Positions 39,627 to 49,604 of a DNA stretch of 64,000 nt are shown here, piece after piece. The DNA is taken from NCBI RefSeq assembly GCF_000497045.1, contig NW_015961981.1:188401-252400 (forward strand), read 5' to 3'. How positions within the stretch are numbered: the stretch's first letter is position 1; the number at the start of each line of letters is the position of its first letter. The position numbers were made by a program, and so were the translations under genes. A model generated the notes under the pieces. The model did not search any database, was not told the origin of the DNA, and saw only the letters and a program-made list of their open reading frames with translations. This DNA is from Kalmanozyma brasiliensis GHG001 (lineage: Eukaryota > Basidiomycota > Ustilaginomycetes > Ustilaginales).

Positions 39627-42600
39627 ACGAGCTTCATCCAAGAGCTGCGTCAGATCCGGCTGATCTTTGAGCCAGTCCAGCTCGGCCATGAACGGAATTG
39701 GCTGGACCGGGACTTGCGTTTGCTGGGGCGGCAAGACGGACATCGGAGCTGCGGCGGTGGCACCTGCTGGCTTTGCAGGTGGCGCTGCAAGGCGGGCTGG
39801 GTCGACGCCTTCGAGCTGGTGTGGCCTGATCTTGTTCTGCAGGAGGCGCTTCTCGATCTCGTCCAGGTTCAACGCTTCGGAGCCTGGTATCTCGAGGTGG
39901 ACAGCGACAAGATGCAGCAGATCGAGCGTGTTGCCTGTGATGGGTCGGATGACTTCTTCCTCCACCACCTCTGCGAGTGACTTTGGCAGGGGAGCAAGCT
40001 GCGCTTCCACCTTTTTCAGATCCTTGACCAATTCGGAGATGGCCGAGGTGTCCGCCTCTGCCTTTGTCGAGTCATTTGCAGCACCATCGACGACCGATGC
40101 AGGCTCTTGCTGCTCAGCCTCGCCTTCATTGGCGCCCGATGGTGTCGCTGTGCCACCCACCTCCTCGGTTGTGTCCCGCCACATGAAGGGACCGCGTCGA
40201 GAGGCGGCAGTCGGTTCCGGCGTTGCCTCGGTCTGTTTCACCTTGCGCATCGCTGTTGCCAACGGCAGCTTCTTTTCTGCTTCGACAGTCTGCTGATCGA
40301 TGGCGTCGTCGACCTCGTCCAGCAGTAGAGCGTGATGCATTGCCCCACCGACGAATTCGCCCACGCTGCGGATGTAAGCTTGACCCGCCACACCAGCATA
40401 GACCATGTCCGATACGATCCGACTTGCGTCTCGCTGCTCCGCTTGAGCAAGGATCTCTTTGACGGCGTTAGCATCGCCTGCTTGAGCAGCTGCGACAAAT
40501 CTCTTGAGAATCTCTCTTGGCAAAAGCTGTCTTTGTCTCTTCTCCTTGAGCTCGGTTCCGATGGCCTTGAAGCCTTCCTCGCCCAGCAAAGATGTAGAGA
40601 ACTCCTGTACCGCCTGAGTCGCCTCTCGCGCCGACTTGAGAGCTTTTGCAGCTTTGCCTTTCGCGGTAGACTTGACAGGCGCGGTCCTGTTTTCGTCTTC
40701 CACCCGCGGCGACAAGGCGGAGAATGGTCCAAGATCAGTGATCTCGAGGAGACGTGTCAGCGTGGGTCGAAAGTAGCTCCAATCCTCGAGCGTCTCGCGT
40801 TCTTTCTCCCGCTCCTTGTCCTTTTGCTTTTTTGGCCTCTTGTCGTTCTTGAGCGCCTCGACGTAGGCAGGGTTAGTCCAGAAGCACGGTATGCCGTACG
40901 CTTCTTTCTGACTGCCCGCCTTCGCCTGCAAGCTCGGCGTATAGAACGGCAGGTTGCGAAAGTGAGGCGGAAGGGAGTCGACATCGTGGCTGAGGTTGCT
41001 CTGCATAGACTCAGGCTCGGGAGCGATTGCAGAATAGAGCGGATCGGGTGCACCGGGTCGCGTAGGCGGTAGTGTAGAAAGCGGATCCTTGTCGCCTTTC
41101 TCCCGTGCCTCGCCTTTGCCATCCTCATCATCATCGTCCCCGTCATCGGCTACCACCTTGTTTTTGACCTTGTCTTTCTCCCTCGAGCGGTCCTGTTCTT
41201 TGTCCTGGTCCTGATCCTTGTCGCCTGTGCCGCTGCCAACGTAGTCGCCCGGAATGAATGGGATCGGGTACAGCGACTCGATGGTCGGCATCAAGACATG
41301 CTTTCCGCTACGGTGGAGTGTCAAGAAAGCTTGGAGATCGTCGATATCGTTGGGGTTGATGGACCCATCATCATCGAAGGAGTAGTTGGCCACGGCTGAC
41401 TGGGCTTGAGACTGAGACATGGTGGCGATGAGGTCAGCAGCCGCCGCAGCACCATCGGCTGAATCGAGAGGACGACCGCCAGCCTCTGCCGAAAGTCCAG
41501 CAGCCAGACCAGGCAGACCTGTTCGTACTAGCAGGCGTTTGGGTGTCCCTGGTGCACCAAGACGCTGCTTGATCTTGGCGTGTTTGGAGGCCTTGCCTGT
41601 CGTGCCACCCAAGATCGCGCCTGGTACCATAGGACTGGCGAGAGCCTGGATGGGCGTGCCTGTCACTGCAGCTAGACGCTTCCTTAATGCATCGGGACTG
41701 GCTTGACGTTGACCCATGGGAGTCGAAGGTGTGCCCGTCGGCTGTGTCGAGCCAAGGCGGCGGGCGATGGCACCACTGGCACCATCGACGGTCACAGAGC
41801 GCTCCCGAGATTCTCGGCTCTTAGCCCGAGCGACGCTGGCACGCATGCCAACTTCGTCGTCCGAGGCATCATCGTCATTGTCATCGTCCTCATCAAGGTC
41901 CATGTCACCCTCGCCGTCATCCCCGAATCCTCCGTCCACTTGCGCCGAGTCTTCGCGAGTCAGCGTCCCGCCTGTCAAGCCGAGTGCAATGGCTGCCCGC
42001 TGCCTTGCTTGCGAAGTGACCCTTGCCGCTTCCATCAATGCCCGGACTCCCGCGCTGAAGGCGAACCGTGATCCCCGCGCAGTCGACCGTGACGTCAAAT
42101 CGCCAGCGTCGAGTCCTAGAGAAGCTTGTCGATCGGCCGACTGCTGCAGACTTGGACTGTCGAGTGCTTGCTGTTGCTGGAGCGTTGCGCCGCGAAGCTG
42201 TCTTCGGCCAGACGCTTCGCTTACAGAGGATACACCCTGTACGTTTAGCACGTTGGTAGAAGAGGAGGCGGGAGCTTCTTTCGCCAGACGCTTTTGACGT
42301 CTGATCTCGTCGCCCTTGGCACCGGCCCGCCCGTTGTCGTTGACCGCCATGCCCTCGCGCTCGATCGCTCGATTGCCCCACGTAGCGATGCGTTTCGCTT
42401 CGTTGTAGTAGAGCGTGCCTTCCGGATTGAAGGTCATGGCATTCGAGACCACAAGCTGGAAATCGGACTTGAAGTCGTCCATGTGGCTGTAGAGTCGGTC
42501 GTCCACCTTGCGCTGCATGGTGCCAAAGTCCATGGGCGTCTTGATGACATCGGTATAGCCGGGCACATCCTCCGGGTTGACGGGCTCGCAGAAAAACTTG

Positions 42601-43256
42601 TAGTTGTCGCGACGCTGCAGGTTCTCGATAAGCTTAGGCAATGCTTCGTAGAGACCTTTGGAGCGGAGACGCTTGATGGGTCGTCGACTTGGATTGGAGC
42701 CGCCCGCACCGGTGCTTGTGAACGCGCCGTTCCTGCCGCGGACTCGTGGGTTAGATGTTCCGTCGCCGTTGAGTGCGGAAGGACCGGCTACAGATGCGCC
42801 ATCGTCTGCGAGATCGCCATGAAGCGCATCCATGGTGCCATCGTTCTCGTCCTGCATGTCTTCGTCTCCTTCATCGTCTTCCGCATCCTGTTCGTCTTGG
42901 TCCTCGTCTTCACCACTCTGGTCGTCGTCGTTATCATCTTCCTCTTCGGAGGCATTGCCCGAGGCTACCTGCTGGGTGTCATCGTCATCATCTTCCTGAT
43001 CGTCGTCGTCTTCGTCCTCGGCAAGCTGAACCGCAAAGCGAGGTGGGGTGAACTGCGATTCTGGTACCGAAGACTTGCGCTTCAACGAGATGCGGATGCC
43101 GTTCCCGGGCCGGCTGCGATTCAGGGAAGGGGACGCCTGCTCGGCCTGTTGAAAGTCGGTGGATGGTCGTGGTCTCCCTAACTTGATCTGGAGGGTCCGC
43201 TTCTTGGCAGGTGGCTCGTCGGGATGCGAGCTGCCATCTCTGTGATGCTGCGACAT
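39573..43256 (-). CDS. bromodomain protein of BRD7/BRD9-like type
   Basis: A 1227-aa intronless frame from ATG 43256. After a basic start comes a very acidic D/E/Q tract (about 80-150). The bromodomain lies at about 195-310: LYEALPKLIENLQRRD, PGYTDVIKTPMDFGTMQRKV and VVSNAMTFNPEGTLYYNEA. The acetyl-lysine-binding Asn is the one in MTFN, and the spacing resembles BRD7/BRD9. A second acidic tract lies at about 435-470, and a DKDQDQDKEQ-like charged repeat at about 675-690. The C-terminal region (about 800-1227) has folded, helical-looking blocks (SYFRPTLTRLLEITDLGPFS, FVGGAMHHALLLDEVDDAI) that I cannot assign. Probably a chromatin reader in a remodelling complex (inference from family). Confidence 0.83.
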   Translation of the reverse strand: MSQHHRDGSSHPDEPPAKKRTLQIKLGRPRPSTDFQQAEQASPSLNRSRPGNGIRISLKRKSSVPESQFTPPRFAVQLAEDEDDDDQEDDDDDTQQVASGNASEEEDDNDDDQSGEDEDQDEQDAEDDEGDEDMQDENDGTMDALHGDLADDGASVAGPSALNGDGTSNPRVRGRNGAFTSTGAGGSNPSRRPIKRLRSKGLYEALPKLIENLQRRDNYKFFCEPVNPEDVPGYTDVIKTPMDFGTMQRKVDDRLYSHMDDFKSDFQLVVSNAMTFNPEGTLYYNEAKRIATWGNRAIEREGMAVNDNGRAGAKGDEIRRQKRLAKEAPASSSTNVLNVQGVSSVSEASGRRQLRGATLQQQQALDSPSLQQSADRQASLGLDAGDLTSRSTARGSRFAFSAGVRALMEAARVTSQARQRAAIALGLTGGTLTREDSAQVDGGFGDDGEGDMDLDEDDDNDDDASDDEVGMRASVARAKSRESRERSVTVDGASGAIARRLGSTQPTGTPSTPMGQRQASPDALRKRLAAVTGTPIQALASPMVPGAILGGTTGKASKHAKIKQRLGAPGTPKRLLVRTGLPGLAAGLSAEAGGRPLDSADGAAAAADLIATMSQSQAQSAVANYSFDDDGSINPNDIDDLQAFLTLHRSGKHVLMPTIESLYPIPFIPGDYVGSGTGDKDQDQDKEQDRSREKDKVKNKVVADDGDDDDEDGKGEAREKGDKDPLSTLPPTRPGAPDPLYSAIAPEPESMQSNLSHDVDSLPPHFRNLPFYTPSLQAKAGSQKEAYGIPCFWTNPAYVEALKNDKRPKKQKDKEREKERETLEDWSYFRPTLTRLLEITDLGPFSALSPRVEDENRTAPVKSTAKGKAAKALKSAREATQAVQEFSTSLLGEEGFKAIGTELKEKRQRQLLPREILKRFVAAAQAGDANAVKEILAQAEQRDASRIVSDMVYAGVAGQAYIRSVGEFVGGAMHHALLLDEVDDAIDQQTVEAEKKLPLATAMRKVKQTEATPEPTAASRRGPFMWRDTTEEVGGTATPSGANEGEAEQQEPASVVDGAANDSTKAEADTSAISELVKDLKKVEAQLAPLPKSLAEVVEEEVIRPITGNTLDLLHLVAVHLEIPGSEALNLDEIEKRLLQNKIRPHQLEGVDPARLAAPPAKPAGATAAAPMSVLPPQQTQVPVQPIPFMAELDWLKDQPDLTQLLDEARQDIDSLGSIVNYIVQSA

Positions 43257-43710
43257 GCCTCACGCTGATCCCGAGTCTCCAGCCTGCTTCCCTATCGTCG
43301 ACTTGCCAGCTGCCCTTGTGACGGGTCGCGCTGCGCTGACTCGGCTTCAACCTCGAGATGAACCTTGCGTGCCACGCTACCTTTTCTTGACTTCTTCCGA
43401 TGCTGAGTTTGACGTTCGCTGTGCCTGACGTTCGGATGTGACAGCCTTCGGCTTGCTCGTGTGCGTTTGGCGGACAAGAGTATCGAGACAATGCAGTCAT
43501 ATTTCTCGATTTTCTTCGGCTGAGCTGCGCAGCTTCGCCATTTGCTCGTACGAGAAACTCATGCCTTCGTCGAGGCCCCGAAGCTCAATCTTCTGTGATT
43601 CACCAATTGTCCTCTGTCAAGCAGCAAGGCAATCGCATGCAACAAACCGGCGTCAAGCATCGAGAATGGGTATGACTGATCAATGATAATGCTGGAAGGA
43701 GGCGCAGAAA
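43257..43710. other. intergenic: bromodomain gene promoter and PRP46 3' flank
   Basis: A same-strand spacer of about 450 bp. No gene or motif was recognised. Confidence 0.5.
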
Positions 43711-45240
43711 TTACACCTCCTTGTAGATCTTGATGGTCTTGTCCGCACCGCCTGTAATAAGACGGGTCCCTGTCTGGTCAAAGGTCGAGCAAAACACACC
43801 TGCTTCAGCATCCAGAGACCCTGGCTGCGGAACATCTTCTGCCGCTTGGAACGGTGTGCCCGTCGCATAGTCGAAGAACTTGAGGCTGCCATCATCACCA
43901 CCGCTGAACAGCACACCGTCCGCATTGACGCTCAGTGTGTTCACGATGGTATCGTGGGCCATGTTGTTAACCAGTGTTCCTTCGGGACATTTCCAAGTCT
44001 TGATGTTGTTGCCTCCCGCACTGCCGGATGCGAAAGTGTACTGGGTGGGATGCATGGCGAGTGCACGGACGCTCTTCTTGTGGTGCGTGAGCGTGGTGAT
44101 CGACTTGCCGGCAGCCAGGTCCCACAGCTTGACCGTGGCGTCCATGGACCCCGAGATGATTTGTGGTTCTGCAGCCTGGCATGCAAGTGAAGCGACCGTG
44201 CCGCGATGTCCCGTCATGGTGTGGATCGCCATTCGTGTGCGCATGTCCCACACCCGAACCGTAGAGTCCCTGCCTCCCGTGACGACCACATCCAGTTCCG
44301 GGTGCAGCGCCAACGAGTAGATGCCGGAGAGATGTCCGCGGTACTGTCGAATGACTCGATTCGTCTCCAAGTCCCAGCATTTGACCACCTTATCCTCGCC
44401 AGCCGAAAACAAGTACGGATGCCTCGCTGATACTGCAATGCCTCGCACGGGCGAGATGTGGCCTGTGAGAGAAAGCTTGAGCTCGCCTGATGCGAGGTCC
44501 CAGATCTTGATCATGCGGTCACCAGAGCCTGTCGCAAACCACTTGTTGTCCGGCTCTACCGCGACACATCGGACCCAGCCCAGATGGCCTGAGATGACGC
44601 GTGAGAGCTTCCAGTTGGGATGGTATGCGGGCTTGGCTTTGCGATTCGCCATCTCCTTCTTTTGAATGAGAGCTTGAGAGAGCAAGCCGGATGTCCCACC
44701 TCGATGAAGAGCAAGCGCAGACGAGGACGCCGAGTTTGCGGATGGTGCCGCTGCGCCTGGAGCGCCATTGCTTCGAATCGTAAGAGCTTGGCTGGTGGAA
44801 GGAGGTGCGACAGGGCCTACAGCTCCTGCCGGTACCGGGGAGCTCCCATCAAGCTGGTCTATCAATCTCGAGAGGTGGGTCTCGTCCCCTCTTCGTTTGG
44901 ATGGCCGACTCGCCGTCGCCGATGCTGCTGCAGCACCTGAGGCTCCCGGTCGCACCGGCCCGGCAGCCACCTGTTGCTGCGCCAGAATGGCAGCCGGCAA
45001 GACCTTTGCATCTGAATACTCTGAGCTGATCTTAGAGGAGAGGTGCGCTTTCGTCGGTTCTAGTGCATTGATATCGCCAAAGTTGTCAAAGTCATATTCG
45101 TCGTCGATTTGGAAGAGAAGCTTCGCTCGTTTGGAGGATCGAGCCAGCAAGTCTGAGAGCGGGGGCAGACTTGGCTGTTCGGCCATCGAAGCTGATGTCG
45201 ATGGGCCGGCGTGGTTGGCCGACGTAGATGCTACAGCCAT
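43711..45240 (-). CDS. PRP46: pre-mRNA splicing factor Prp46/PLRG1, WD40
   Basis: A 509-aa protein with a disordered N-terminus and seven WD40 repeats over about 205-505. Recognisable repeats are [100 protein letters not shown] and [17 protein letters not shown], ending [13 protein letters not shown]. These are near-diagnostic for Prp46/PLRG1/Cwf1, a core member of the Prp19-associated spliceosome complex needed for catalytic activation. The start is ATG 45240, the first ATG of the frame. Its divergent neighbour is TFIIS. Confidence 0.95.
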   Translation of the reverse strand: MAVASTSANHAGPSTSASMAEQPSLPPLSDLLARSSKRAKLLFQIDDEYDFDNFGDINALEPTKAHLSSKISSEYSDAKVLPAAILAQQQVAAGPVRPGASGAAAASATASRPSKRRGDETHLSRLIDQLDGSSPVPAGAVGPVAPPSTSQALTIRSNGAPGAAAPSANSASSSALALHRGGTSGLLSQALIQKKEMANRKAKPAYHPNWKLSRVISGHLGWVRCVAVEPDNKWFATGSGDRMIKIWDLASGELKLSLTGHISPVRGIAVSARHPYLFSAGEDKVVKCWDLETNRVIRQYRGHLSGIYSLALHPELDVVVTGGRDSTVRVWDMRTRMAIHTMTGHRGTVASLACQAAEPQIISGSMDATVKLWDLAAGKSITTLTHHKKSVRALAMHPTQYTFASGSAGGNNIKTWKCPEGTLVNNMAHDTIVNTLSVNADGVLFSGGDDGSLKFFDYATGTPFQAAEDVPQPGSLDAEAGVFCSTFDQTGTRLITGGADKTIKIYKEV

Positions 45241-45769
45241 GGCTGGTGGAGATGGGCTGGTCTATGCAGACTACGAAACACAATGGATGGGTGGAGTGCA
45301 CAGCCAAAGCGAACCTCTGATGCGAAGAATGTCACAAAGCTGAAATCTCGGCAGTCGGCCCCCGCGAAGAAAATCAGCACAACTCGCATTCAAAAAAGAC
45401 CCAGACCGAGCGCTTACACTTTTGCGCAAATTGAATGCGACTCCTAGCGGCGCCCGACATCTCGACGTGTCTTGGCTGAGCATCCTGGTTCGCGATGCTC
45501 TTTCTACCTGACATCTAACTCCCTCAAGCCTGCAACGCACACCCTAGCTCCGACATCGAGACGCTGCTCAGAGCGTCGCACTCGTATCAAGCATCCTCTG
45601 GCTGGAACGAGACAGCGTTAGTAAGAAGCTCAAGCTACTCATTGTCAGCAGCGAAAGCACATCGCAACAACACGCGCCACCGAGCCGCTGCACTCGATCC
45701 GTCAAGGCTGCCTTCTTTCAATCACGCTCTCCTCAGCAAGACGTGCCATCTTCCATCGCACTGGCCTCC
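45241..45769. promoter_or_regulatory. divergent promoter region, PRP46 / TFIIS
   Basis: This 529-bp interval lies between divergent start codons. The TFIIS frame is open upstream only from a GTG at 45743. No specific element was recognised. Confidence 0.5.
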
Positions 45770-46723
45770 ATGTCGTCGAAGGATCTCTCGCTCGACGAGC
45801 TGAAGGACCTGCAGAAGCAGCTCTCCAAGTTCGCTACCTCTTCCGATTCGGAAGCCATCCTCTCGATCTTCTCCAAGCTCAAGTCGGGGCTGTCAAAACC
45901 AACAGAAGATGTCATCCGCCAAAGCAAGATCGGTGTTGCGGTGGGCAAGATGCGTTCGCATTCAGACAAGAAGGTAGCGGATCAGGCAAAGTCGTTGGTC
46001 AAGGATTGGAAGGCGATCGTGGACAAGCAAAGGGCGCAGTCATCATCCAATAGCAGCAAGCCCTCCTCCTCCACTGCTTCGCCGGCGCCAGCAGGCACAA
46101 AGACAGAAGGCGGTGCCATTGGCAACGGAGCCTCAGAGGTATCGCTATCCTCCACACCATCAACAACAGCAGCCACACCAGCATCATCCACTACCAAAAT
46201 CGACTTTGAGATCCTCAACGACAAGGTTCGCAACGCCTGTCTCAAGCTCCTCTACCAGGCTCTCGAGATCGGTAAAGAGAACCACGGCTGGAACGACTCG
46301 CAGATCTTTGACGCTGCCGTTGCCGTCGAGGCAGCCATCCTCGCCAACCAGGGCAAAGGCTCCGTCACCGCCGATTACCGCAACAAGGTGCGCAGCCTCT
46401 CGCTCAATATCAAGGACAAGAACAACCCGGACCTTCGCGCAAGAGTCGTGGAACGCGAGATCTCAGCAGACGTGCTTGTCACCATGACCAACGAAGAGCT
46501 CGCCAGCGACAAGCGCAAGAGGGAGATCGAGGAGTTGCACATGCAGAACCTCTTCAAGGCCAAGGGAGCGGCAGCTCAGGAGGCAGAAACGGATGCATTC
46601 CAGTGCGGAAGGTGCAAGCAGAGGAAGACGAGGTACTACCAGATGCAGACGCGGTCAGCGGACGAGCCGATGACGACGTTCGTAACGTGCACCAACTGCA
46701 ACCACAAGTGGAAGTTCTGTTAG
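45770..46723 (+). CDS. DST1: transcription elongation factor TFIIS
   Basis: A 317-aa protein that rescues backtracked RNA polymerase II by stimulating transcript cleavage. All three domains are present. The N-terminal LW/TFIIS-N bundle (about 1-85) contains DKKVADQAKSLVKDWKAIVD. The central TFIIS-M helix bundle (about 145-260) contains DKVRNACLKLLYQAL and NPDLRARVVEREISADVLVT. The C-terminal zinc ribbon has CGRCKQRKTRYYQMQTRSAD and ends TNCNHKWKFC; the two catalytic acidic residues are in RSADEP. The start is ATG 45770; upstream in-frame codons begin with GTG only. It converges on the F-box-like gene with 89 bp between stops. Confidence 0.96.
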   Translation: MSSKDLSLDELKDLQKQLSKFATSSDSEAILSIFSKLKSGLSKPTEDVIRQSKIGVAVGKMRSHSDKKVADQAKSLVKDWKAIVDKQRAQSSSNSSKPSSSTASPAPAGTKTEGGAIGNGASEVSLSSTPSTTAATPASSTTKIDFEILNDKVRNACLKLLYQALEIGKENHGWNDSQIFDAAVAVEAAILANQGKGSVTADYRNKVRSLSLNIKDKNNPDLRARVVEREISADVLVTMTNEELASDKRKREIEELHMQNLFKAKGAAAQEAETDAFQCGRCKQRKTRYYQMQTRSADEPMTTFVTCTNCNHKWKFC

Positions 46724-46812
46724 GGGAGGGATCTGCTTTGCTTAGGAGGTTTTCGCTGTGGCGCACTAGCATATGTACGAATACGAGAGTGGAAAACTGT
46801 TACATCACATGA

Positions 46813-48924
46813 TCATGCCTTGGATGGGCTCGGTGAGCCTTGAGCCCAGAAGTGGAGTAACGTTTGCTGCTGTCTGGGCCTCGACGATCGACCGGCTTGA
46901 TCAGCCGCGTTTGACTCTGCTCGTTGCCGCTTCTTCTCTGCCGCTTGCTCCGTTCGAGCCTGGATTCGCTCCGACTTTCGCTTGCCCTTTGCCTGCGGCT
47001 TGTCGTCCGGCTCTATCTTCGAATGAGGCTCGTCGTCAGGTCCCGCAAGTATAATGAATGCTGGATACACCACACGTCGCGTCTCAACCTGGGAGTCGGT
47101 CTGATGCTGATTGGCGTTGCTGTCGCGAGGCAACTCGCCCGTCCAGCAGCAGCAGCCTTGTCTGGGAAACAAGAAGTAGGGCAGCCAAGGTTTGACTTCG
47201 ACGAGTGTAAAGACATCAGGATCTGCCCAGACTCCGGGATCATTGGGCGAAACCTCGCCTGGTCGGCTTTCCCCTGTTGTATTCGTCCGACGGTGCAGGT
47301 CCTTAACAAAGTCCTTGTCGCAGATCCGATCGATGCTTTTAGATGCGGTCACCCGGATCTCTGTCGGCTCCACGACAGCCGTGTCCGACGCACGTCGACT
47401 TCGATTAGCATTCCAAATCCTGATCAAGTCGCTCTTACCCGAATGGATCAACCGCCAGTGATCGTCTTTCTGGCGCACCGAGTTGAGCCACGACGGATTG
47501 TGCTGCTTCAATGCCTCCTCCACTTCGGCACGTATGCCAGACGTGGAAGACATACCTGAAGAGACCTCCGGACTCGGGATAAACGATGAAGATGCCGCCT
47601 CGTTGGCATACCCATATTTCAGGCCAGAAGACCCCTCCCTTGCTTCTTTCGAGACAAATTGTGCCGACATGTCTTTGAGCAGACCTTGATCGACAAGATT
47701 CGAGAGTGCCTCTTTTGGTGCGTTGAGGCTGTATCCTTCCAGGTCGATAATAAGGAGCTTCAGCTTCGGCATTCTGTGTGAGTGGACAGCCAGCTCGTAT
47801 AGTGCATTCTGTGAAAACAGTGTCTCGTCGTACCCATCAGGAAGGTCATGATCAAAATTCGCTTCGTCCATCAACCAGAATGGGAGCCGACGGTTCGCCC
47901 TACGCCGTCTGCGAAAGCTGACGAAGTCACGAAAATCGCGCAAGACTTCGGGGGGCAGCTTAGCGAGCCGCAAACACTCGAGGTTCTGGTGAGGCGAAAG
48001 GCCTGCCGATACGTCACGAACGACATGAGGCGACAGATGATCATCGTGTAGCGTGTTCCAGGACCGGAAGTCGTCTTCGTCAACGTTCCAAATCCGAGGC
48101 AATCGGGTGTCGCCCAACAGGAAAGCGATAAGATCTTTGGACGGGATGACACGGACCAGATCGAGATGCGTCAATCTCGACAGCGGTGCAAGCGTCGCCA
48201 CGTTGCCGAGGGACAGGTACTTAGTCATAGGACCCATGCTGACTCTGAGAGCTCGAGGACGACATTTTGTTGTGGCTGAGAGAAAGTGGTTGAATGGATG
48301 TCCCCAAACAGCGTCGCCTGTCTCGTCGTCATCGTCGTAAATTGCCTCATCGTAGCAGTTCTCGCTGACGAAGCAATGTAGAGATAGGTATGAGATATGC
48401 GGAGCAAGCGAAAGCAAAGTGTGTGCTTCACATGCGCAAAAATCTCGCAGGGCAAAGGGACTTTCATCTCTGTTCGTCTCGCCGGTCAGATGAAGAGCAC
48501 GAATCCCTTGCGCGAGATCGCTCGAGCCTGGAATGAGCCTGGCAGTGTCATTCCAGCAGGCAGCATGTACAAACTTGTTTGTGGCAGCTGGACTTCGCAG
48601 GAAGGGCGCATAGCAGAGCTTTCGCGCCGAGATTGCGTAAAGTCGCTTGCATGTTCGGAGCAGCGCAAAGAGATCGTCGGTTTGCGTAGCTCCAGTCTTT
48701 GACCGTTCCCAAGAAAAGGAGTCTACCGCTGGTCGTGGAAAGACATGGTGATCAGGTTGAATGGTTGGGAGAAGGTAGTCGACAATGTGTTCAAGCACCT
48801 CTGTTGGAAGACTCAACAGTGTCGCTGCGGAGCGCACCGATTTGAGCGAGCCTGCTTTGATGCTGTCTTGTATCGTAGGCAATGCAACTTGCGAGCGTGG
48901 CTGGAATGCATCTGTCGTCTCCAT
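46813..48924 (-). CDS. F-box-like protein with C-terminal PCNA-interacting (PIP) motif
   Basis: A 703-aa frame from ATG 48924. Residues about 33-90 look like an F-box or F-box-derived start (LLSLPTEVLEHIVDYLLPTI, then LLRTCKRLYAISARKL). An LRR-like body follows (LTHLDLVRVIP, NLECLRLAKLP, LKLLIIDLEG). A shared module near 575-625 reads DPGVWADPDVFTLVEVKPWL and GCCCWTGELPRD. The tail is basic and nuclear-like (KGKRKSERIQARTEQAAEKK) and ends with QQTLLHFW (about 686-693), which matches the PIP consensus QxxLxx plus two aromatics. F-box proteins select substrates for SCF ubiquitin ligases; a PIP box would add PCNA or chromatin coupling (inference). The divergent neighbour at 49605 is a paralogue without the PIP tail. 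Confidence 0.78.
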   Translation of the reverse strand: METTDAFQPRSQVALPTIQDSIKAGSLKSVRSAATLLSLPTEVLEHIVDYLLPTIQPDHHVFPRPAVDSFSWERSKTGATQTDDLFALLRTCKRLYAISARKLCYAPFLRSPAATNKFVHAACWNDTARLIPGSSDLAQGIRALHLTGETNRDESPFALRDFCACEAHTLLSLAPHISYLSLHCFVSENCYDEAIYDDDDETGDAVWGHPFNHFLSATTKCRPRALRVSMGPMTKYLSLGNVATLAPLSRLTHLDLVRVIPSKDLIAFLLGDTRLPRIWNVDEDDFRSWNTLHDDHLSPHVVRDVSAGLSPHQNLECLRLAKLPPEVLRDFRDFVSFRRRRRANRRLPFWLMDEANFDHDLPDGYDETLFSQNALYELAVHSHRMPKLKLLIIDLEGYSLNAPKEALSNLVDQGLLKDMSAQFVSKEAREGSSGLKYGYANEAASSSFIPSPEVSSGMSSTSGIRAEVEEALKQHNPSWLNSVRQKDDHWRLIHSGKSDLIRIWNANRSRRASDTAVVEPTEIRVTASKSIDRICDKDFVKDLHRRTNTTGESRPGEVSPNDPGVWADPDVFTLVEVKPWLPYFLFPRQGCCCWTGELPRDSNANQHQTDSQVETRRVVYPAFIILAGPDDEPHSKIEPDDKPQAKGKRKSERIQARTEQAAEKKRQRAESNAADQAGRSSRPRQQQTLLHFWAQGSPSPSKA
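46846..46869 (-). other. predicted PIP box (PCNA-interacting peptide)
   Basis: Encodes QQTLLHFW within the last 20 residues of the F-box-like protein. Q1, L4, F7 and W8 fit the canonical PIP pattern, and the motif sits in a basic, disordered tail as functional PIP boxes usually do. Confidence 0.6.
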
Positions 48925-49604
48925 GTTGAACTAGAGTAGACGGGCCTGCTTGCGGTTGGCTTTTGTACCTTGATGATGTGTGTTGACGATGGTAGGTTAG
49001 GACCGAGACTGGCGTGATTGAGACACTGCTGCTGGATGAGTCGACTTGAGAATGGGCCGAACTCGATCCAAGCAGCTCGAGCTCGCTCGGCGCTTTATAT
49101 CTTCGAGCAAGGACACCTGTGAGGCTGGAAAGAAAGAACAACAATGTGACTGCGACTGCAGAATTCAGCCAAGATGACCAAAGCGTCGTCTTCTGACTGA
49201 GCGCTTTTCTAAAGTCACATTTCACTTCAACGAAGATGTTCCGCAGAGTTACGTTGAAGCGCTGAGTCGGCTCGCTCTCCTTTCATATCGTCACATTGCT
49301 CTGGCACGGACCGCTTTCAAGCTGAGCACACGCAGCCGCACAATTGCCACTCAAATGAAGCGGCTGAATCGCAGCCTCTGTCGCCCGAGCTCTTGGGCCG
49401 CAGGCAAGCAGGCTTCCCTGTTCCTGCAAAGGCGTGAAGAGCTGCGCTCGTGCTGTTCCTTCTTTACTTTCATGTATCAGACATCCTGCTGCGACGTTTC
49501 TCAAGCTTGTAGCTCCTGGCATCGACAGATCTTCGACACGGGTGAAGCTCCCGGATATCGCAACGAGCGCCTGCGTCGCCGGTCTGTCTGGCATCCTGGT
49601 CGCA
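48925..49604. promoter_or_regulatory. divergent promoter between paralogous F-box-like genes
   Basis: 680 bp separate the two divergent start codons. The plus-strand frame remains open upstream to a GTG at 49434, but no ATG precedes 49605 in frame. I saw no clear inverted symmetry that would indicate a recent inverted duplication. Confidence 0.5.

Noticed and set aside
42294..43181. 295-codon plus-strand frame that looks like a multi-pass membrane protein
   Set aside because: Its hydrophobic Val/Ile/Leu runs are the antisense of Asp/Glu-rich GAT/GAC/GAA codon tracts in the bromodomain gene, so the apparent helices are an artefact.
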